Shown here piece after piece: positions 37,313 to 48,872 of a stretch of DNA of 64,000 nucleotides. The position numbers and the translations under genes are program-made. Position 1 is the first letter of the stretch; each line of letters begins with the position of its first letter. The stretch covers positions 62,001-126,000 of the forward strand of contig NZ_JASBRE010000011.1 in the NCBI RefSeq assembly GCF_029960815.1, in the 5' to 3' direction. Origin of the DNA: Pseudomonas sp. AL03 (GTDB lineage: Bacteria > Pseudomonadota > Gammaproteobacteria > Pseudomonadales > Pseudomonadaceae). The notes below the pieces were generated by a model that searched no databases, was not told the DNA's origin, and worked only from the letters and a program-made list of their open reading frames with translations.

Positions 37313-37858
37313 TTAAGGCAGCAAGCTCTTCACGTTGATCGGTTCGGCTTCATTTTGCGCGGCGCCTTTTGGCTTACCGGCAATCGCCATACCTGCAACA
37401 CGATAGAAGTTGTAATCAGGGTTTTTGCCGGGGCCGGAGATCAACAGATCTTCTTTCTCGTACACCAGGTCCTGACGTTTGAACTCGGCCATTTCGAAAT
37501 CCGGTGTCAGCTGGATTGCGGTGGTCGGGCAGGCTTCCTCGCAGAGGCCGCAGAAAATGCAGCGCGAGAAGTTGATACGGAAAAACTCCGGGTACCAGCG
37601 ACCGTCTTCGGTTTCAGCTTTCTGCAGCGAGATGCAACCGACCGGGCACGCCACGGCGCACAGGTTGCAGGCTACACAACGCTCTTCGCCATCAGGGTCG
37701 CGAGTCAGGACGATACGTCCACGAAAGCGCGGCGGCAGGTACACAGCTTCTTCCGGGTACTGCAGCGTGTCGCGCTTGCGGAAGGCATGGCCGAAGATCA
37801 TCACCAGGCTGCGAAGCTGGGTAAAGAAGCCATGCACGATGTCAAAAATGTACTTCAT
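37313..37858 (-). CDS. nuoI: NADH-quinone oxidoreductase subunit I (8Fe ferredoxin type)
   Basis: This 181-residue peripheral subunit carries two [4Fe-4S] clusters (N6a, N6b) that pass electrons toward NuoB. Both ferredoxin motifs are intact: [12 protein letters not shown] and [12 protein letters not shown]. The N-terminus is amphipathic, as expected for a protein held against the membrane. Confidence 0.97.
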   Translation of the reverse strand: MKYIFDIVHGFFTQLRSLVMIFGHAFRKRDTLQYPEEAVYLPPRFRGRIVLTRDPDGEERCVACNLCAVACPVGCISLQKAETEDGRWYPEFFRINFSRCIFCGLCEEACPTTAIQLTPDFEMAEFKRQDLVYEKEDLLISGPGKNPDYNFYRVAGMAIAGKPKGAAQNEAEPINVKSLLP

Positions 37859-37870
37859 GATTCTCTATCC

Positions 37871-38878
37871 TCACTGAGCCGCGACGGCGGGCGTGTTGAG
37901 CAACACGATCGCAGCGGTCACCAGCATGTTGACGAGGGTCAGCGGCAGGCAGAACTTCCAGCTGAAATCCATCACTTGGTCATACCGTGGGCGCGGAATC
38001 GAAGCGCGCAGCAGGATGAAGAACATGATGAAGAACGCGGTTTTCAGTGCGAACCAGATGAACGGGATCTGCGGCAGAATACCGAACGGACCGTGCCAGC
38101 CACCGAAGAACAAGGTCACCAGAAGCGCCGAAATCAACACGATGCCGATGTACTCGCCGACGAAGAACATGCCCCATTTCATGCCGGCGTATTCAATGTG
38201 GTAACCGTCGGCCAGTTCCTGTTCCGCTTCCGGCTGGTCGAACGGGTGACGGTGAGTCACGGCGACGCCAGCGATGAAGAAGGTCAGGAAACCGAAGATC
38301 TGCGGAATGACGAACCACAGGTTCTGCGCTTGATACTCAACGATGTCGCGCATGTTGAACGAGCCGACCTGGATCACGATGCCCATCAGCGACAGGCCCA
38401 TGAACACTTCGTACGACACGGTTTGCGCCGAGGCCCGCAAGCTGCCCAACAGGGCGAACTTGTTGTTACTCGACCAGCCGGCGAACAACACCGCATAGAC
38501 CGACAGACCGGCCATGGCGAAGAAGAACAGGATGCCGATGTTGATATCCGCCACGCCCCAGGTCGGGGTGATCGGGATGATCGCGAAGGCAATCAGCAAG
38601 GCGCTCATGGCCACGACCGGTGCCAAGGTGAAGATCACTTTGTCGGCGAACGGTGGGGTCCAGTCTTCCTTGAAGAACATCTTGATCATGTCGGCCGCAA
38701 TCTGGAACGCGCCGAACGGGCCGACGCGGTTCGGACCGTAGCGGTCCTGCCAGAGGGCGAGCAAACGACGCTCGACCCAGCTCAGCAGCGCGCCGCACAC
38801 CACGACGGCGAGCAGAATCACGATGGCCTTGAGGACCGCGATGATCACGTCAATCACTTCAGGCGTGAACCAGGTCAT
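37871..38878 (-). CDS. nuoH: NADH-quinone oxidoreductase subunit H
   Basis: This 335-residue membrane subunit forms the quinone-chamber entrance, with about eight helices. Typical segments are [34 protein letters not shown] and [35 protein letters not shown], which includes the conserved acidic loop. Its ATG overlaps the nuoG stop. Confidence 0.97.
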   Translation of the reverse strand: MTWFTPEVIDVIIAVLKAIVILLAVVVCGALLSWVERRLLALWQDRYGPNRVGPFGAFQIAADMIKMFFKEDWTPPFADKVIFTLAPVVAMSALLIAFAIIPITPTWGVADINIGILFFFAMAGLSVYAVLFAGWSSNNKFALLGSLRASAQTVSYEVFMGLSLMGIVIQVGSFNMRDIVEYQAQNLWFVIPQIFGFLTFFIAGVAVTHRHPFDQPEAEQELADGYHIEYAGMKWGMFFVGEYIGIVLISALLVTLFFGGWHGPFGILPQIPFIWFALKTAFFIMFFILLRASIPRPRYDQVMDFSWKFCLPLTLVNMLVTAAIVLLNTPAVAAQ

Positions 38879-41589
38879 TGAGCTGCCTCCTGCAGACCGT
38901 CAACGGATTTGCCAAAGATCGCCGGCGGAATGCCAGCGATACCGGCCGGCAATGCGACCAGACCGGCACCCAGCTCTTCGTTGATGCGCAGCGGCAGACG
39001 CAGGGTCTGGCCAGCCACGTTCAAGCTCAGCATGGTGCCATCCTTGACACCCAGGCGGTCGGCTTCGGATTTGGCCAGCGACACGTACGCGGCCGGGATG
39101 CGCTCTTGAACCGGCGCGGCTTTGGAAGAGTTCTCTTCGCTGCCGAGCAAGTGGAAGAACGGTACAACCTGCCAGGTACCTGGAGCCGGGTTGAACGCGC
39201 GAGGAACACTGGCGAACCAGTTCAGCGAATCACCGGTGCTTTCGATCAGGCGGGTGCCCGGGTCGCCAGCGCGGATGTGACCACCGACTTCGTCCTGGAA
39301 CTTGTTCCAGGCTTGCGGTGAGTTCCAGCCCGGAGACCAGGCGAATGGCACTTGCTGACGCGGTTCGACCGAGCCCGAGTAACCTTCCATGGAGAACGAG
39401 AACGCGGTGTCGTTATCCTGGGAAGTACGCGGTTCGTGCACGCTGATGTCGGCGCGCATGGCGGTGCGACCGGAGTAACGCAGCGGTTCGCGCGCCAGTT
39501 TCAGGCCTTTGATACGGAACGCGGCGGACGGCGCGGCGCTGACGATGCCGGCCAGTTGCGCAGTGCTTGCAGCACACGCAGCGGTGACGTGGTCCAGTTG
39601 AGTCCAGTCGATTGGCTGGTTCAACAGGGTCGCGCGCAGGGCATGCAGCCAGCGCCAGCCTTCGTGAACGAGGATGCTCGCGTCGAGGTAAGTCGGGTCG
39701 AAGACCTGGAAGAAACGCTGGGCGCGGCCTTCCTGGCTGACCAACGTACCGTCGCCTTCAGCAAAGCTGGCGGCTGGCAGAACCAGGTGCGCGCGATCGC
39801 TGGTAGCGGTTTTCTGATGGTCCGCCACGATCACCACTTTCGCGGCGTTCAGGGCTGCATCGACACGGGCTTTGTCGGTACGGGTGTACAGATCGTTTTC
39901 CAGCACGACGAGGGCGTCGGCTTTGCCGTCGATCACGGCTTGCAGGGCCGCGTCGACCGATTCGCCACCGAGCATGGCCAGGCCGAGGCTGTTGGCCTCT
40001 GGCACGATCAGGCTGATGGAACCGTTCTTCTCGCGCAGCTTCAGCGCTTTGGCGATGTTCGCCGCCGCTTCGATCAGCGCCTTGGAACCCAACGAGGTAC
40101 CGGCAATGATCAGCGGACGCTTGGCTGCGAGCAGGGCATCGGCGATACGCTTGGCCAGCGCCAGCGCTTCAGCGTCCAGGCCTTCAACGGCAGGCGCGCT
40201 GGCGTCGAGGGCGTGAGCCACGGCGAAACCGATGCGGGCCAGGTCGTCTGGCGCCGCGTGAACGCATTCTTCAGCGATGTCGTCGAGCTTGGTTTCAGCC
40301 AGGCTGGCGATGAACAGCGGGCTCAGAGCGTTCTGACCGATGTTCTTCACCGCAGCGTCGAGCCAAGGCTGAACGCGCATGGCGTCGGCCATGTCTTCGG
40401 CTTTGCCTTTGACCGATTGACGCAGGGACAGGGCCATGCGCGCAGCAGTCTGGGTCAAGTCTTCACCGAGGACGAAGATGGCGTCGTGGTCTTCGATGTC
40501 GCGCATGTTCGGGATCGGCAGCGGGCTGTCTTTCAGCACCTGCATGACCAGACGAATGCGTTCCAGCTCAGCGGCTTCGATACCGGAGTAGAAGTGCTCG
40601 GCGCCGACCAGTTCGCGCAACGCGTAGTTGCTTTCGAGGCTGGCACGTGGCGAACCGATACCGACGATGTTGCGACCGCGCAGCAGGTCGGCGGCTTTAT
40701 CCAGCGCTTCGTCGAGCGTCAGCTTGGCGCCGTTGGCCAGCTTTGGCTGACGCGGGCGGTCTTCGCGGTTGACGTAGCCGTAGCCGAAGCGGCCACGGTC
40801 GCACAGGAAGTACTGGTTTACCGAACCGTTGAAACGGTTTTCGATACGACGCAGTTCACCGTAGCGCTCGCCCGGGGAGATGTTGCAACCGCTGGAGCAG
40901 CCATGGCAGATGCTCGGCGAGAACTGCATGTCCCACTTGCGGTTGTAGCGCTCGGAGTGAGTCTTGTCGGTGAACACACCGGTCGGGCAGACCTCGGTGA
41001 GGTTGCCGGAGAACTCGCTTTCCAGGGTGCCGTCTTCAACGCGACCGAAGTACACGTTGTCGTGGGCGCCGAACACACCGAGGTCAGTGCCGCCGGCGTA
41101 GTCCTTATAGAAGCGCACGCAGCGGTAGCAAGCGATGCAGCGGTTCATCTCGTGGGAAATGAACGGGCCCAGTTGCTGGTTCTGGTGAGTACGCTTGGTG
41201 AAGCGATAACGGCGCTCGTTGTGGCCGGTCATCACGGTCATGTCTTGCAGGTGGCAGTGACCGCCTTCTTCACAGACCGGGCAGTCGTGAGGGTGGTTAG
41301 TCATCAGCCATTCAACGACGCTGGCGCGAAACACTTTCGCTTCTTCGTCGTCGATGGAAATCCAGCTGCCGTCGGTAGCTGGCGTCATGCACGACATGAC
41401 GATCCGACCACGCTTGTCGTTCTCGTCGGTGTACTGCTTGACCGCGCACTGGCGGCAAGCGCCAACGCTGCCTAGGGCGGGGTGCCAGCAGAAATAGGGG
41501 ATATCGAGGCCTAGCGACAGACATGCCTGTAACAGGTTGTCTGCCCCGTCGACTTCGAGCTCTTTGCCGTCTACGTGGATAGTGGCCAT
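38875..41589 (-). CDS. nuoG: NADH-quinone oxidoreductase subunit G
   Basis: The 904-residue subunit is the largest of the peripheral arm. The N-terminal domain has the [2Fe-2S] ligands ([15 protein letters not shown]), the HxxxCxxCxxxxxC [4Fe-4S] site ([14 protein letters not shown]), further cysteines ([10 protein letters not shown]), and the additional N7-type cluster motif ([10 protein letters not shown]). The C-terminal part resembles molybdopterin oxidoreductases but holds no cofactor in this family. Length agrees with E. coli NuoG (about 908). Confidence 0.97.
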   Translation of the reverse strand: MATIHVDGKELEVDGADNLLQACLSLGLDIPYFCWHPALGSVGACRQCAVKQYTDENDKRGRIVMSCMTPATDGSWISIDDEEAKVFRASVVEWLMTNHPHDCPVCEEGGHCHLQDMTVMTGHNERRYRFTKRTHQNQQLGPFISHEMNRCIACYRCVRFYKDYAGGTDLGVFGAHDNVYFGRVEDGTLESEFSGNLTEVCPTGVFTDKTHSERYNRKWDMQFSPSICHGCSSGCNISPGERYGELRRIENRFNGSVNQYFLCDRGRFGYGYVNREDRPRQPKLANGAKLTLDEALDKAADLLRGRNIVGIGSPRASLESNYALRELVGAEHFYSGIEAAELERIRLVMQVLKDSPLPIPNMRDIEDHDAIFVLGEDLTQTAARMALSLRQSVKGKAEDMADAMRVQPWLDAAVKNIGQNALSPLFIASLAETKLDDIAEECVHAAPDDLARIGFAVAHALDASAPAVEGLDAEALALAKRIADALLAAKRPLIIAGTSLGSKALIEAAANIAKALKLREKNGSISLIVPEANSLGLAMLGGESVDAALQAVIDGKADALVVLENDLYTRTDKARVDAALNAAKVVIVADHQKTATSDRAHLVLPAASFAEGDGTLVSQEGRAQRFFQVFDPTYLDASILVHEGWRWLHALRATLLNQPIDWTQLDHVTAACAASTAQLAGIVSAAPSAAFRIKGLKLAREPLRYSGRTAMRADISVHEPRTSQDNDTAFSFSMEGYSGSVEPRQQVPFAWSPGWNSPQAWNKFQDEVGGHIRAGDPGTRLIESTGDSLNWFASVPRAFNPAPGTWQVVPFFHLLGSEENSSKAAPVQERIPAAYVSLAKSEADRLGVKDGTMLSLNVAGQTLRLPLRINEELGAGLVALPAGIAGIPPAIFGKSVDGLQEAAQ

Positions 41590-41725
41590 GGTTCAAAGTT
41601 CTTCGTTGGCCCGGTGTCAGCGGGCGTGGCTAATGGAATCTTGTTATCCGCGCGAATCAAAACAGCCGTTAAAGGCGTCATCGTGCGAAAAGCGAACGGC
41701 ACGGACCGTTCGCTTTTTTAAAGCG

Positions 41726-43081
41726 TTAAGCGCCGACTACGATCGGCCTTGCCAGAGGCGGGACGACGGCGCTGGTAGGCGCGATGCCGGCTTCGAACTC
41801 ATGGCGGAAGTATTTGATTGCGCTGCCCAACGGCTCCACGGCGCCCGGTGCGTGAGCACAGAAGGTCTTGCCCGGGCCGAGGAAACCGACCAGACCCAAC
41901 AGGGTCTCGATATCGCCGGCTTGCCCTTCACCGTTCTCGATCGCGCGCAGAAGCTTGACGCTCCACGGCAAGCCGTCACGGCACGGGGTGCAGAAGCCGC
42001 AAGATTCACGGGAGAAGAACTCCTCCATGTTGCGCAGCAGGGACACCATGTTGACGCTGTCGTCCACCGCCATGGCCAGGCCGGTACCCATACGGGTGCC
42101 CACCTTGGCGATGCCGCCGGCGTACATTTGTGCGTCCAGGTGTTCCGGCAACAGGAAACCGGTACCGGCGCCGCCTGGCTGCCAGCACTTGAGCGTGTAA
42201 CCGTCGCGCATGCCGCCAGCGTAGTCTTCGAACAACTCGCGACCAGTGACGCCGAACGGCAATTCCCACAGGCCGGGGTTCTTGACCTTGCCGGAGAAGC
42301 CCATGAGCTTGGTGCCCATGTCTTCACTGCCTTCGCGCGCCAACGATTTGTACCAGTCCACGCCGTCGGTAATGATCGCCGGCACGTTGCACAGGGTTTC
42401 AACGTTGTTCACGCACGTCGGCTTGCCCCACACGCCAACGGCGGCCGGGAAGGGTGGCTTGGAGCGTGGATTGGCGCGGCGGCCTTCGAGGGAGTTGATC
42501 AGAGCGGTTTCTTCACCGCAGATGTAACGCCCGGCGCCGGTGTGGACGAACAGCTCGAAATCGAAGCCGCTGCCCAGGATGTTTTTACCCAGCAGGCCGG
42601 CTGCCTTGGCTTCTTCCACAGCACGGTTGAGGTGCTTGGCGGCGGTGGTGTATTCGCCACGCAGGAAGATGTAGCCACGGTAGGTTTTCAGTGCGCGAGC
42701 ACTGATCAGCATGCCTTCGATCAGCAGATGGGGCAGTTGCTCCATCAGCATGCGGTCTTTCCAGGTGTTCGGTTCCATTTCATCCGCGTTGCACAGCAGG
42801 TAGCGGATATTGATGGATTCGTCTTTCGGCATCAGGCCCCACTTGACGCCCGTGGGGAAGCCTGCACCGCCGCGACCTTTAAGGCCCGAGTCTTTCACAG
42901 TCTGGACGATGTCGTCCTGAGCCATGTCGGCGAAGGCTTTGCGCGCAGCCGCGTAACCGTTCTTGGCCTGGTACTCGTCGAGCCAGACAGCTTCGCCGTC
43001 GTCACGCAGACGCCAGGTGAGCGGGTGAGTCTCGGCCGACCGCTTGATGCGGTTGGCAGGACCGAAGGAAGTCAGGGTCAT
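41726..43081 (-). CDS. nuoF: NADH-quinone oxidoreductase subunit F
   Basis: This 451-residue subunit binds NADH and FMN and holds cluster N3. The FMN/NADH glycine motif [17 protein letters not shown] lies near residues 60-76, the second site at [13 protein letters not shown], and the [4Fe-4S] ligands are in [12 protein letters not shown] near residue 355. The start overlaps the nuoE stop (ATGA). A 136-nt gap separates nuoF from nuoG. Confidence 0.97.
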   Translation of the reverse strand: MTLTSFGPANRIKRSAETHPLTWRLRDDGEAVWLDEYQAKNGYAAARKAFADMAQDDIVQTVKDSGLKGRGGAGFPTGVKWGLMPKDESINIRYLLCNADEMEPNTWKDRMLMEQLPHLLIEGMLISARALKTYRGYIFLRGEYTTAAKHLNRAVEEAKAAGLLGKNILGSGFDFELFVHTGAGRYICGEETALINSLEGRRANPRSKPPFPAAVGVWGKPTCVNNVETLCNVPAIITDGVDWYKSLAREGSEDMGTKLMGFSGKVKNPGLWELPFGVTGRELFEDYAGGMRDGYTLKCWQPGGAGTGFLLPEHLDAQMYAGGIAKVGTRMGTGLAMAVDDSVNMVSLLRNMEEFFSRESCGFCTPCRDGLPWSVKLLRAIENGEGQAGDIETLLGLVGFLGPGKTFCAHAPGAVEPLGSAIKYFRHEFEAGIAPTSAVVPPLARPIVVGA

Positions 43082-43575
43082 ACGTAGCCCTCGAGCAATT
43101 TGGCAACGCCGGCAGGCTGCACATCACCGAAAGTGTCGTCGTCGATCATCAACGCCGGCGCCTTGTCGCAGTTGCCGAGGCAGCAGACCGGCAGCAGGGT
43201 GAAACGACCGTCGGCGGTGGTCTGACCCAGGCCGATGCCCAGATTGCTCTGGATTTCGCTGACCACGGATTCGTGGCCACCGATGTAGCAGACCATGCTG
43301 TCGCAAACGCGGATGATGTGACGGCCCACTGGCTGACGGAAGATCTGGCTATAGAACGTCGCCACCCCTTCAACGTCGCTCGCCGGGATGCCAAGGATCT
43401 CGCCGATGGCGTAGAGCGCGCCATCAGGCACCCAACCACGTTCCTTCTGGACGATCTTCAGGGCTTCGATCGACGCCGCGCGCGGGTCTTCGTAGTGATG
43501 CAGCTCGTGCTCGATGGCCGAGCGCTCGGTTTCGCTCAGGGCGAAACGGTCTGTCTGGATAAGCGTGCTGTTCAT
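43078..43575 (-). CDS. nuoE: NADH-quinone oxidoreductase subunit E
   Basis: The 165-residue protein is a thioredoxin-like [2Fe-2S] subunit that pairs with NuoF. The four ligands lie in CDSMVC and LPVCCLGNC. It starts 2 nt after nuoCD and overlaps nuoF by ATGA. Confidence 0.97.
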   Translation of the reverse strand: MNSTLIQTDRFALSETERSAIEHELHHYEDPRAASIEALKIVQKERGWVPDGALYAIGEILGIPASDVEGVATFYSQIFRQPVGRHIIRVCDSMVCYIGGHESVVSEIQSNLGIGLGQTTADGRFTLLPVCCLGNCDKAPALMIDDDTFGDVQPAGVAKLLEGYV

Positions 43576-43577
43576 GC

Positions 43578-45362
43578 TTAGCGGTCCACGTCGGCCATAA
43601 CGAAATCGATACTACCCAGGTACGCAATCAAGTCCGCGACCATGCTGCCTTTGATCACCGAAGGGATCTGCTGCAGGTGCGGGAAGCTTGGGGTGCGAAT
43701 CCGGGTGCGGTAGCTCATGGTGCCGCCATCGCTCGTCAGGTAATAACTGTTGATGCCCTTGGTCGCTTCGATCATCTGGAAGGATTCGTTGGCCGGCATG
43801 ACCGGGCCCCACGAAACTTGCAGGAAGTGCGTGATCAGGGTCTCGATGTGCTGCAGGGTGCGCTCTTTCGGCGGCGGCGTGGTCAGCGGGTGATCCGCCT
43901 TGTACGGGCCTTCCGGCATGTTGCGCATGCACTGCTCAATGATCTTCAGGCTCTGGCGCATTTCTTCGACACGCACGATGCAACGGTCATAGGCATCGCC
44001 ATTGGCCGCCAGCGGTACTTCGAATTCGAAGTTCTCGTAGCCGGAGTACGGACGAGCCTTGCGCAGGTCGAAATCGCAACCGGTCGAACGCAGGCCAGAA
44101 CCGGTGACGCCCCATTCCAGGGCTTCCTTGGTGTTGTAGGCCGCGACGCCGATAGTCCGGCCACGCAGGATGCTGTTGTCCAATGCGGCTTTCTGGTATT
44201 CGTCCAGACGCTTTGGCATCCACTCGATGAAGTCCTTCACCAGTTTTTCCCAGCCGCGCGGCAGGTCGTGAGCGACGCCACCGATGCGGTACCAGGCCGG
44301 GTGCAGACGGAAACCGGTGATGGCTTCGATCACCGTGTACGCCTTCTGACGGTCGGTGAACGTGAAGAACACCGGCGTCATGGCGCCGACGTCCTGGATG
44401 TAAGTCCCCAGGAACAACAGGTGGCTGGTGATCCGGAAGAACTCGGCCATCATGATGCGGATGACGTCGACCTTCTCAGGCACCTTGATGCCGGCCAGCT
44501 TCTCGACCGAGAGCACGTACGGCAGGTTGTTCATCACGCCGCCGAGGTAATCGATACGGTCGGTGTACGGGATGAAGCTGTGCCAGGACTGACGCTCGGC
44601 CATCTTCTCGGCACCACGGTGGTGGTAACCGACGTCCGGCACACAGTCGACGATCTCTTCACCATCCAGCTGCAGAATGATGCGGAACGCACCGTGCGCG
44701 GAAGGGTGGTTAGGGCCGAGGTTGAGGAACATGTAGTCCTCGTTCGCACCGGAACGCTTCATGCCCCAGTCTTCAGGCTTGAAGCGCGCGGCTTCTTCCT
44801 CAAGCTGTTGCTTGGCCAACGTCAGGCTGAACGGGTCGAACTCGGTGGCACGGGCCGGGAAGTCCTTGCGCAGCGGGTGACCTTCCCAGGTTGGCGGCAT
44901 CATGATGCGGGTCAGGTGCGGGTGACCGGCAAAGTTGATGCCGTACATGTCCCACACTTCACGCTCGTACCAGTTGGCGTTCGGCCAGATACCGGTCACG
45001 GTCGGCACGCTAAGGTCGCTCTCGGACAAGGCGACCTTGATCATTACGTCACTATTACGTTCGATCGACATCAAGTGATAGAACACGGTGAAGTCGACGC
45101 CGTTCGGCAGCCCTTGACGCTTGGTGCGCAGACGCTCGTCCACGCCGTGCAGGTCATAGAGCATGACGTACGGCTTGGGCAGGTTGCGCAGGAAGGTCAG
45201 GACTTCGACGAGTTTGGCACGGGCAACCCAAAGCACCGGCATGCCGGTGCGGGTAGGCTGGGCGGTGAACGCCTCCGGGCCAAATCGGTTATTCAGTTCG
45301 ACGACCACATCCTGGTCGTCTGCCTTATAAGGCGGGATGTACAGAGCACTGCCTGTAGTCAT
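43578..45362 (-). CDS. nuoCD: NADH-quinone oxidoreductase fused subunit C/D
   Basis: This 594-residue protein fuses the 30-kDa NuoC domain (about residues 1-190) with the 49-kDa NuoD domain (about 205-594), as in E. coli and other gammaproteobacteria. NuoC shows the [19 protein letters not shown] segment. NuoD has [20 protein letters not shown] and the quinone-pocket [11 protein letters not shown]. It helps form the ubiquinone-reduction site near cluster N2. Confidence 0.97.
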   Translation of the reverse strand: MTTGSALYIPPYKADDQDVVVELNNRFGPEAFTAQPTRTGMPVLWVARAKLVEVLTFLRNLPKPYVMLYDLHGVDERLRTKRQGLPNGVDFTVFYHLMSIERNSDVMIKVALSESDLSVPTVTGIWPNANWYEREVWDMYGINFAGHPHLTRIMMPPTWEGHPLRKDFPARATEFDPFSLTLAKQQLEEEAARFKPEDWGMKRSGANEDYMFLNLGPNHPSAHGAFRIILQLDGEEIVDCVPDVGYHHRGAEKMAERQSWHSFIPYTDRIDYLGGVMNNLPYVLSVEKLAGIKVPEKVDVIRIMMAEFFRITSHLLFLGTYIQDVGAMTPVFFTFTDRQKAYTVIEAITGFRLHPAWYRIGGVAHDLPRGWEKLVKDFIEWMPKRLDEYQKAALDNSILRGRTIGVAAYNTKEALEWGVTGSGLRSTGCDFDLRKARPYSGYENFEFEVPLAANGDAYDRCIVRVEEMRQSLKIIEQCMRNMPEGPYKADHPLTTPPPKERTLQHIETLITHFLQVSWGPVMPANESFQMIEATKGINSYYLTSDGGTMSYRTRIRTPSFPHLQQIPSVIKGSMVADLIAYLGSIDFVMADVDR

Positions 45363-45434
45363 GGTTATTTATCGCTTTCGGTCAACGTAAAGAATGAAAC
45401 CAGTGTCTCGTTCTATAAAAGAAGCAGAGCTGGA

Positions 45435-46109
45435 TCAGACTTCGTCGGGGCTGCGCAGGTTGGTTACCTGAATACGCTGTTCGCGGCGCTGTTCCTTTTG
45501 CGAAGGCATCTCGGCGCGATAAACGCCTTGATCACCAACGACCCAGGAAAGTGGGCGACGCTCCTGGCCAATCGACTCTTGCAAGAGCATCAAGCCTTGC
45601 AGAAAAGCTTCAGGGCGGGGCGGGCAGCCAGGCACGTAGACGTCCACGGGCAGGAACTTGTCCACCCCTTGAACGACGGAGTAGATGTCGTACATGCCAC
45701 CGGAGTTGGCGCACGAACCCATGGAGATAACCCATTTAGGTTCGAGCATTTGCTCGTAGAGACGCTGAATGATCGGCGCCATCTTGATAAAGCAGGTACC
45801 GGCGATAACCATGAAATCGGCCTGACGCGGCGATGCCCGGATAACCTCGGCGCCAAAGCGCGCAATGTCGTGGGGCGCCGTGAAGGCGGTGGTCATTTCC
45901 ACGTAGCAGCACGAAAGGCCGAAGTTATACGGCCACAGGGAGTTCTTGCGCCCCCAGTTGATCGTGCCGTTAAGCACGTCTTCGAGCTTGCCCATGAAAA
46001 TGTTTTTGTGAACTTGATCTTCTAACGGATCGGAAACGGTTTCCCGTTCGCCAATCGGATACTGCTCGTTAGGAGCATCGGGGTCGATCCTGGTGAGATT
46101 GTATTGCAT
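45435..46109 (-). CDS. nuoB: NADH-quinone oxidoreductase subunit B
   Basis: The 224-residue subunit carries the terminal cluster N2 that reduces ubiquinone. The tandem cysteines are in [10 protein letters not shown], with the remaining ligands in GSCANSGG and [11 protein letters not shown]. Start [11 protein letters not shown] is chosen; a Met two codons upstream is possible. It follows nuoA by 10 nt. Confidence 0.97.
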   Translation of the reverse strand: MQYNLTRIDPDAPNEQYPIGERETVSDPLEDQVHKNIFMGKLEDVLNGTINWGRKNSLWPYNFGLSCCYVEMTTAFTAPHDIARFGAEVIRASPRQADFMVIAGTCFIKMAPIIQRLYEQMLEPKWVISMGSCANSGGMYDIYSVVQGVDKFLPVDVYVPGCPPRPEAFLQGLMLLQESIGQERRPLSWVVGDQGVYRAEMPSQKEQRREQRIQVTNLRSPDEV

Positions 46110-46119
46110 TGCCAAAGCC

Positions 46120-46533
46120 TCATTGTTTCAGCTTCGCCTGCCGCTTGCGACGAGCTTCCGGAGCCCAATCAAGGGCGCCCACTCGGAACAGGTAGACAAG
46201 ACCTGCCAACAGAATTGCTATGAAAACGAGAGCTTCGACGAATCCGGTCCAGCCGCTTTCGCGGACGGACACAGACCAGGCAAAGAGAAAAAGGGCTTCG
46301 ATATCGAAGATCACGAAGAGCATCGCGACCAGATAGAATTTGGCTGAGAGCCGCAAGCGGGCACCACCTGTAGGTAGCATGCCGGACTCGAACGGTTCGT
46401 TTTTGCTGCGGCCCCAGGCTTTTGACCCGAGGAGGCTGGAGACGCCGAGCATGAAGGCGCAAAGGCCGACGACGCCCAAAAGGAAAATGGCAAAGCCCCA
46501 GTTGTGGGCCATGAGTCCTGTCGCTTCGGGCAT
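46120..46533 (-). CDS. nuoA: NADH-quinone oxidoreductase subunit A
   Basis: This 137-residue subunit is the first gene of the operon. It has three membrane helices and the characteristic KNEPFESGM loop near residue 44 and [13 protein letters not shown] helix. The ATG at 46533 ([10 protein letters not shown]) is chosen, since the open frame upstream is not family-like. Confidence 0.96.
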   Translation of the reverse strand: MPEATGLMAHNWGFAIFLLGVVGLCAFMLGVSSLLGSKAWGRSKNEPFESGMLPTGGARLRLSAKFYLVAMLFVIFDIEALFLFAWSVSVRESGWTGFVEALVFIAILLAGLVYLFRVGALDWAPEARRKRQAKLKQ

Positions 46534-46620
46534 GCTGGTAATCCTTAACAGAGAGCAAAGGTCTCTGAGCTTGAAAAGAAACAAAGCAGTGACGATATGT
46601 CGCAGCAATCAATCCCGCTG

Positions 46621-46649
46621 ATTTTATGGCACATCACCGTGCAAGTAAA
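46621..46649 (-). promoter_or_regulatory. Candidate promoter of the nuo operon
   Basis: Read on the minus strand, TTTACT (46649-46644) and TAAAAT (46626-46621) have 17-nt spacing and lie about 90 nt before the nuoA start. Confidence 0.5.
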
Positions 46650-46678
46650 ATTCCTATAGCGAAATTATTTATAGGAAT
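46650..46678. promoter_or_regulatory. Perfect 9-bp inverted repeat upstream of the nuo promoter
   Basis: ATTCCTATA and TATAGGAAT are separated by 11 nt and abut the candidate -35 element. The geometry suits a dimeric regulator; the half-site matches no regulator I can name. Confidence 0.5.
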
Positions 46679-46974
46679 AAGGACATAGCGCACCTCCAAA
46701 GCCCCGCAGCCCATGCGTTGCGGGCATTAGCCGGGATTTCATCAATATTGTTTTGTTGGGAATGTAACGCACATAGTTGCGGATGAATGATAATCAATAC
46801 TGTTCGGGTCTGTTTTTAAACTGTTTAGCGGGTGGGTGGCCGGGAAGTTGTCATATAGGCGCGTTACTGCAAGTAGCACACGGGGTAGTTTTACCTTCTT
46901 TTCCTGATCGAAAAACTGCTCTGGATCAATGATTTTCAGTGCTTTTTGTGGGAGCGTGCGTGTGAAATCGCGGG
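46679..46974. other. Intergenic stretch between nuo promoter and aceA terminator
   Basis: No gene was found. The sequence is AT-richer than its surroundings and may hold distal nuo regulatory sites. Confidence 0.4.
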
Positions 46975-47004
46975 CAAAAAAACGCCCCGGACCAGTCGGG
47001 GCGT
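46975..47004 (-). terminator. Rho-independent terminator of aceA
   Basis: On the minus strand ACGCCCCG and CGGGGCGT form the stem and are followed by seven T residues, about 70 nt after the aceA stop. Confidence 0.85.
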
Positions 47005-47071
47005 CAGTTGTGCGACGTTGCGGTTAGCTTTCTATCCGATCCGCAACGGCCGTTTGCTCAGGCGAATCAGA

Positions 47072-48397
47072 TCAGTGGAACTGCTCTTCTTCAGTCGAAC
47101 CGGTCAGTGCGGTTACCGACGACGAGCCACCTTGAATCACAGTGGTCATGTCGTCGAAGTAGCCGGTGCCCACTTCCTGCTGGTGAGCCACGAAGGTGTA
47201 ACCCTTGGCAGCGTCAGCGAACTCTTGCTCTTGCAGCTTCACGTAGGCAGTCATGTCGTTACGGGCGTAGTCGTGCGCCAGGTTGAACATGCTGTGCCAC
47301 ATGTTGTGAATGCCGGCCAGGGTGATGAACTGGTGCTTGTAACCCATGGCGGACAGTTCGCGCTGGAACTTGGCGATGGTCGCGTCGTCCAGGTTTTTCT
47401 TCCAGTTGAAGGAAGGCGAGCAGTTGTACGACAGCAGTTGGTCCGGGTATTCCTTTTTGATCGCTTCGGCGAAGCGACGAGCCTCGTCCAGGTCTGGCTT
47501 GGCGGTTTCGCACCAGATCAGGTCGGCGTATGGCGCGTAGGCCAGGCCGCGGGAGATTGCCTGGTCGAGACCAGCGCGCACTTTGTAGAAACCTTCCTGA
47601 GTACGTTCGCCAGTCACGAACTCTTTGTCGTACGGGTCGCAATCGGAAGTCAGCAGGTCAGCCGCGTTAGCGTCGGTACGGGCCAGAATGATGGTCGGAG
47701 TACCGGCAACGTCAGCCGCCAGGCGAGCAGCGGTCAGCTTTTGTACAGCTTCCTGGGTAGGAACCAGTACCTTGCCGCCCATGTGGCCGCATTTTTTCAC
47801 GGAAGCCAGTTGGTCTTCGAAGTGAACGCCGGCGGCGCCTGCTTCGATCATGCTCTTCATCAGCTCGTAAGCGTTCAGTACGCCGCCGAAACCGGCTTCG
47901 GCGTCAGCCACGATCGGAGCGAAGTAGTCGATGTAACCTTCGTCGCCCGGGCCTTTGCCGGCTTTCCACTGGATCTGGTCAGCACGACGGAACGAGTTGT
48001 TGATGCGCTTGACCACGGTTGGAACCGAGTCCACCGGGTACAGCGACTGGTCCGGGTACATCGATTCGGCGGAGTTGTTGTCCGCAGCAACCTGCCAGCC
48101 CGACAGGTAGATCGCCTGGATACCGGCTTTAACTTGTTGCACAGCCTGGCCGCCGGTCAGGGCGCCCATGCAGTTGACGAAATCTTTCTCAGGACGGAAG
48201 GACGGCTTGGCGCCTTGGGTCACCAGGTTCCAAAGCTTCTCGGCGCCCAATTTTGCAAAGGTGTGCTCAGGTTGAACCGAGCCACGCAGGCGGACGACGT
48301 CAGCAGCGGAGTAAGCGCGTGTCACGCCTTTCCAGCGTGGGTTTTCAGCCCAATCTTTTTCGAGGGCTGCAATTTGCTGTTCGCGTGTCAGTGCCAT
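47072..48397 (-). CDS. aceA: Isocitrate lyase
   Basis: The 441-residue enzyme cleaves isocitrate to glyoxylate and succinate, the first step of the glyoxylate shunt used on acetate and fatty acids. The catalytic signature [11 protein letters not shown] lies near residue 199, with Mg-binding regions such as [19 protein letters not shown]. The ATG at 48397 ([10 protein letters not shown]) fits the family start and has GAGG upstream. It is monocistronic, with its own terminator and a long 5' leader. The length fits the roughly 430-residue class rather than the longer 530-residue type. Confidence 0.97.
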   Translation of the reverse strand: MALTREQQIAALEKDWAENPRWKGVTRAYSAADVVRLRGSVQPEHTFAKLGAEKLWNLVTQGAKPSFRPEKDFVNCMGALTGGQAVQQVKAGIQAIYLSGWQVAADNNSAESMYPDQSLYPVDSVPTVVKRINNSFRRADQIQWKAGKGPGDEGYIDYFAPIVADAEAGFGGVLNAYELMKSMIEAGAAGVHFEDQLASVKKCGHMGGKVLVPTQEAVQKLTAARLAADVAGTPTIILARTDANAADLLTSDCDPYDKEFVTGERTQEGFYKVRAGLDQAISRGLAYAPYADLIWCETAKPDLDEARRFAEAIKKEYPDQLLSYNCSPSFNWKKNLDDATIAKFQRELSAMGYKHQFITLAGIHNMWHSMFNLAHDYARNDMTAYVKLQEQEFADAAKGYTFVAHQQEVGTGYFDDMTTVIQGGSSSVTALTGSTEEEQFH

Positions 48398-48777
48398 GGA
48401 GATAAACCTCGTCGCGTCTTTTACGGAAAGTTGTTCTGCGGTGGAAAATTCATGCACTCGCTGACCAGAAGCTTAGGTGGTCAAGTCGGATTCGGCGGGG
48501 ATGGCGACGGGATGAACGATGGGCTCGAGGGGAAGTGAGCAGGTAAGGGCGAACTGGCGAGCGCATTCGGGCGTCGTGGGCCTTGGTACGAACTTCAGTG
48601 TGGAGCCGGGTTACCTAATTACGCTTCCGTCCCTCGGGACAACTTCGTTCCAGTCGGCAACCTCGTCAAACACACCTTGTGGGCGGTACAGACACGAAGC
48701 GGCTCGCGGGGTAGGTGCGAACGGCGCCTCGAAGGCCCTTGCCAGGGCCCCTGATTAGCGGGAGCGAGGCCATCATG
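48398..48777 (-). other. Long 5' leader of aceA, possibly structured
   Basis: About 370 nt separate the likely promoter from the aceA ATG. The leader contains a GGCCCT/AGGGCC hairpin with a GGCA loop, a GTCCC/GGGAC hairpin, and a longer partial pairing between GGAACGAAG and AAGTTCGTACC. A 36-codon frame starts at its 5' end. It could be a regulatory leader or overlap a small RNA; no Rfam family was recognised. Confidence 0.4.
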
Positions 48778-48800
48778 CCTTCGCTTTTTTGTATCGTCAA
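48772..48800 (-). promoter_or_regulatory. Candidate aceA promoter
   Basis: On the minus strand TTGACG (48800-48795) and CATGAT (48777-48772) have 17-nt spacing. The -35 is good and the -10 is weak. Confidence 0.4.
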
Positions 48801-48807
48801 ACGTTTT

Positions 48808-48831
48808 GTAGTGCTTTTTTTCGAGCACTAC
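48808..48831. repeat. Perfect 8-bp inverted repeat between aceA and the secretin-like gene
   Basis: GTAGTGCT and AGCACTAC flank an 8-nt loop. It lies just upstream of the aceA -35 and downstream of the next gene's stop, so it may be an operator or an atypical 3' hairpin. Confidence 0.45.
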
Positions 48832-48872
48832 ATCTTTGGTCTAATACGACTAATCAGTCAGTTTTCGGTGGT

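Noticed and set aside
36803..38881. 692-codon open frame on the plus strand opposite nuoJ, nuoI and nuoH
   Set aside because: It runs antisense to well-identified complex I genes, has no ribosome site and a low-complexity His/Gln/Asp/Glu-rich translation typical of the reverse strand of GC-rich genes.
39352..41475. 707-codon open frame opposite nuoG
   Set aside because: It is antisense to nuoG, with no family motif in its translation.
43677..46025. 782-codon open frame opposite nuoCD and nuoB
   Set aside because: It is antisense to nuoCD and nuoB; its length reflects codon bias on the other strand.
48619..48828. 69-codon minus-strand frame in the aceA promoter and leader
   Set aside because: It has no clear ribosome site, overlaps the promoter candidate and shows no known family.
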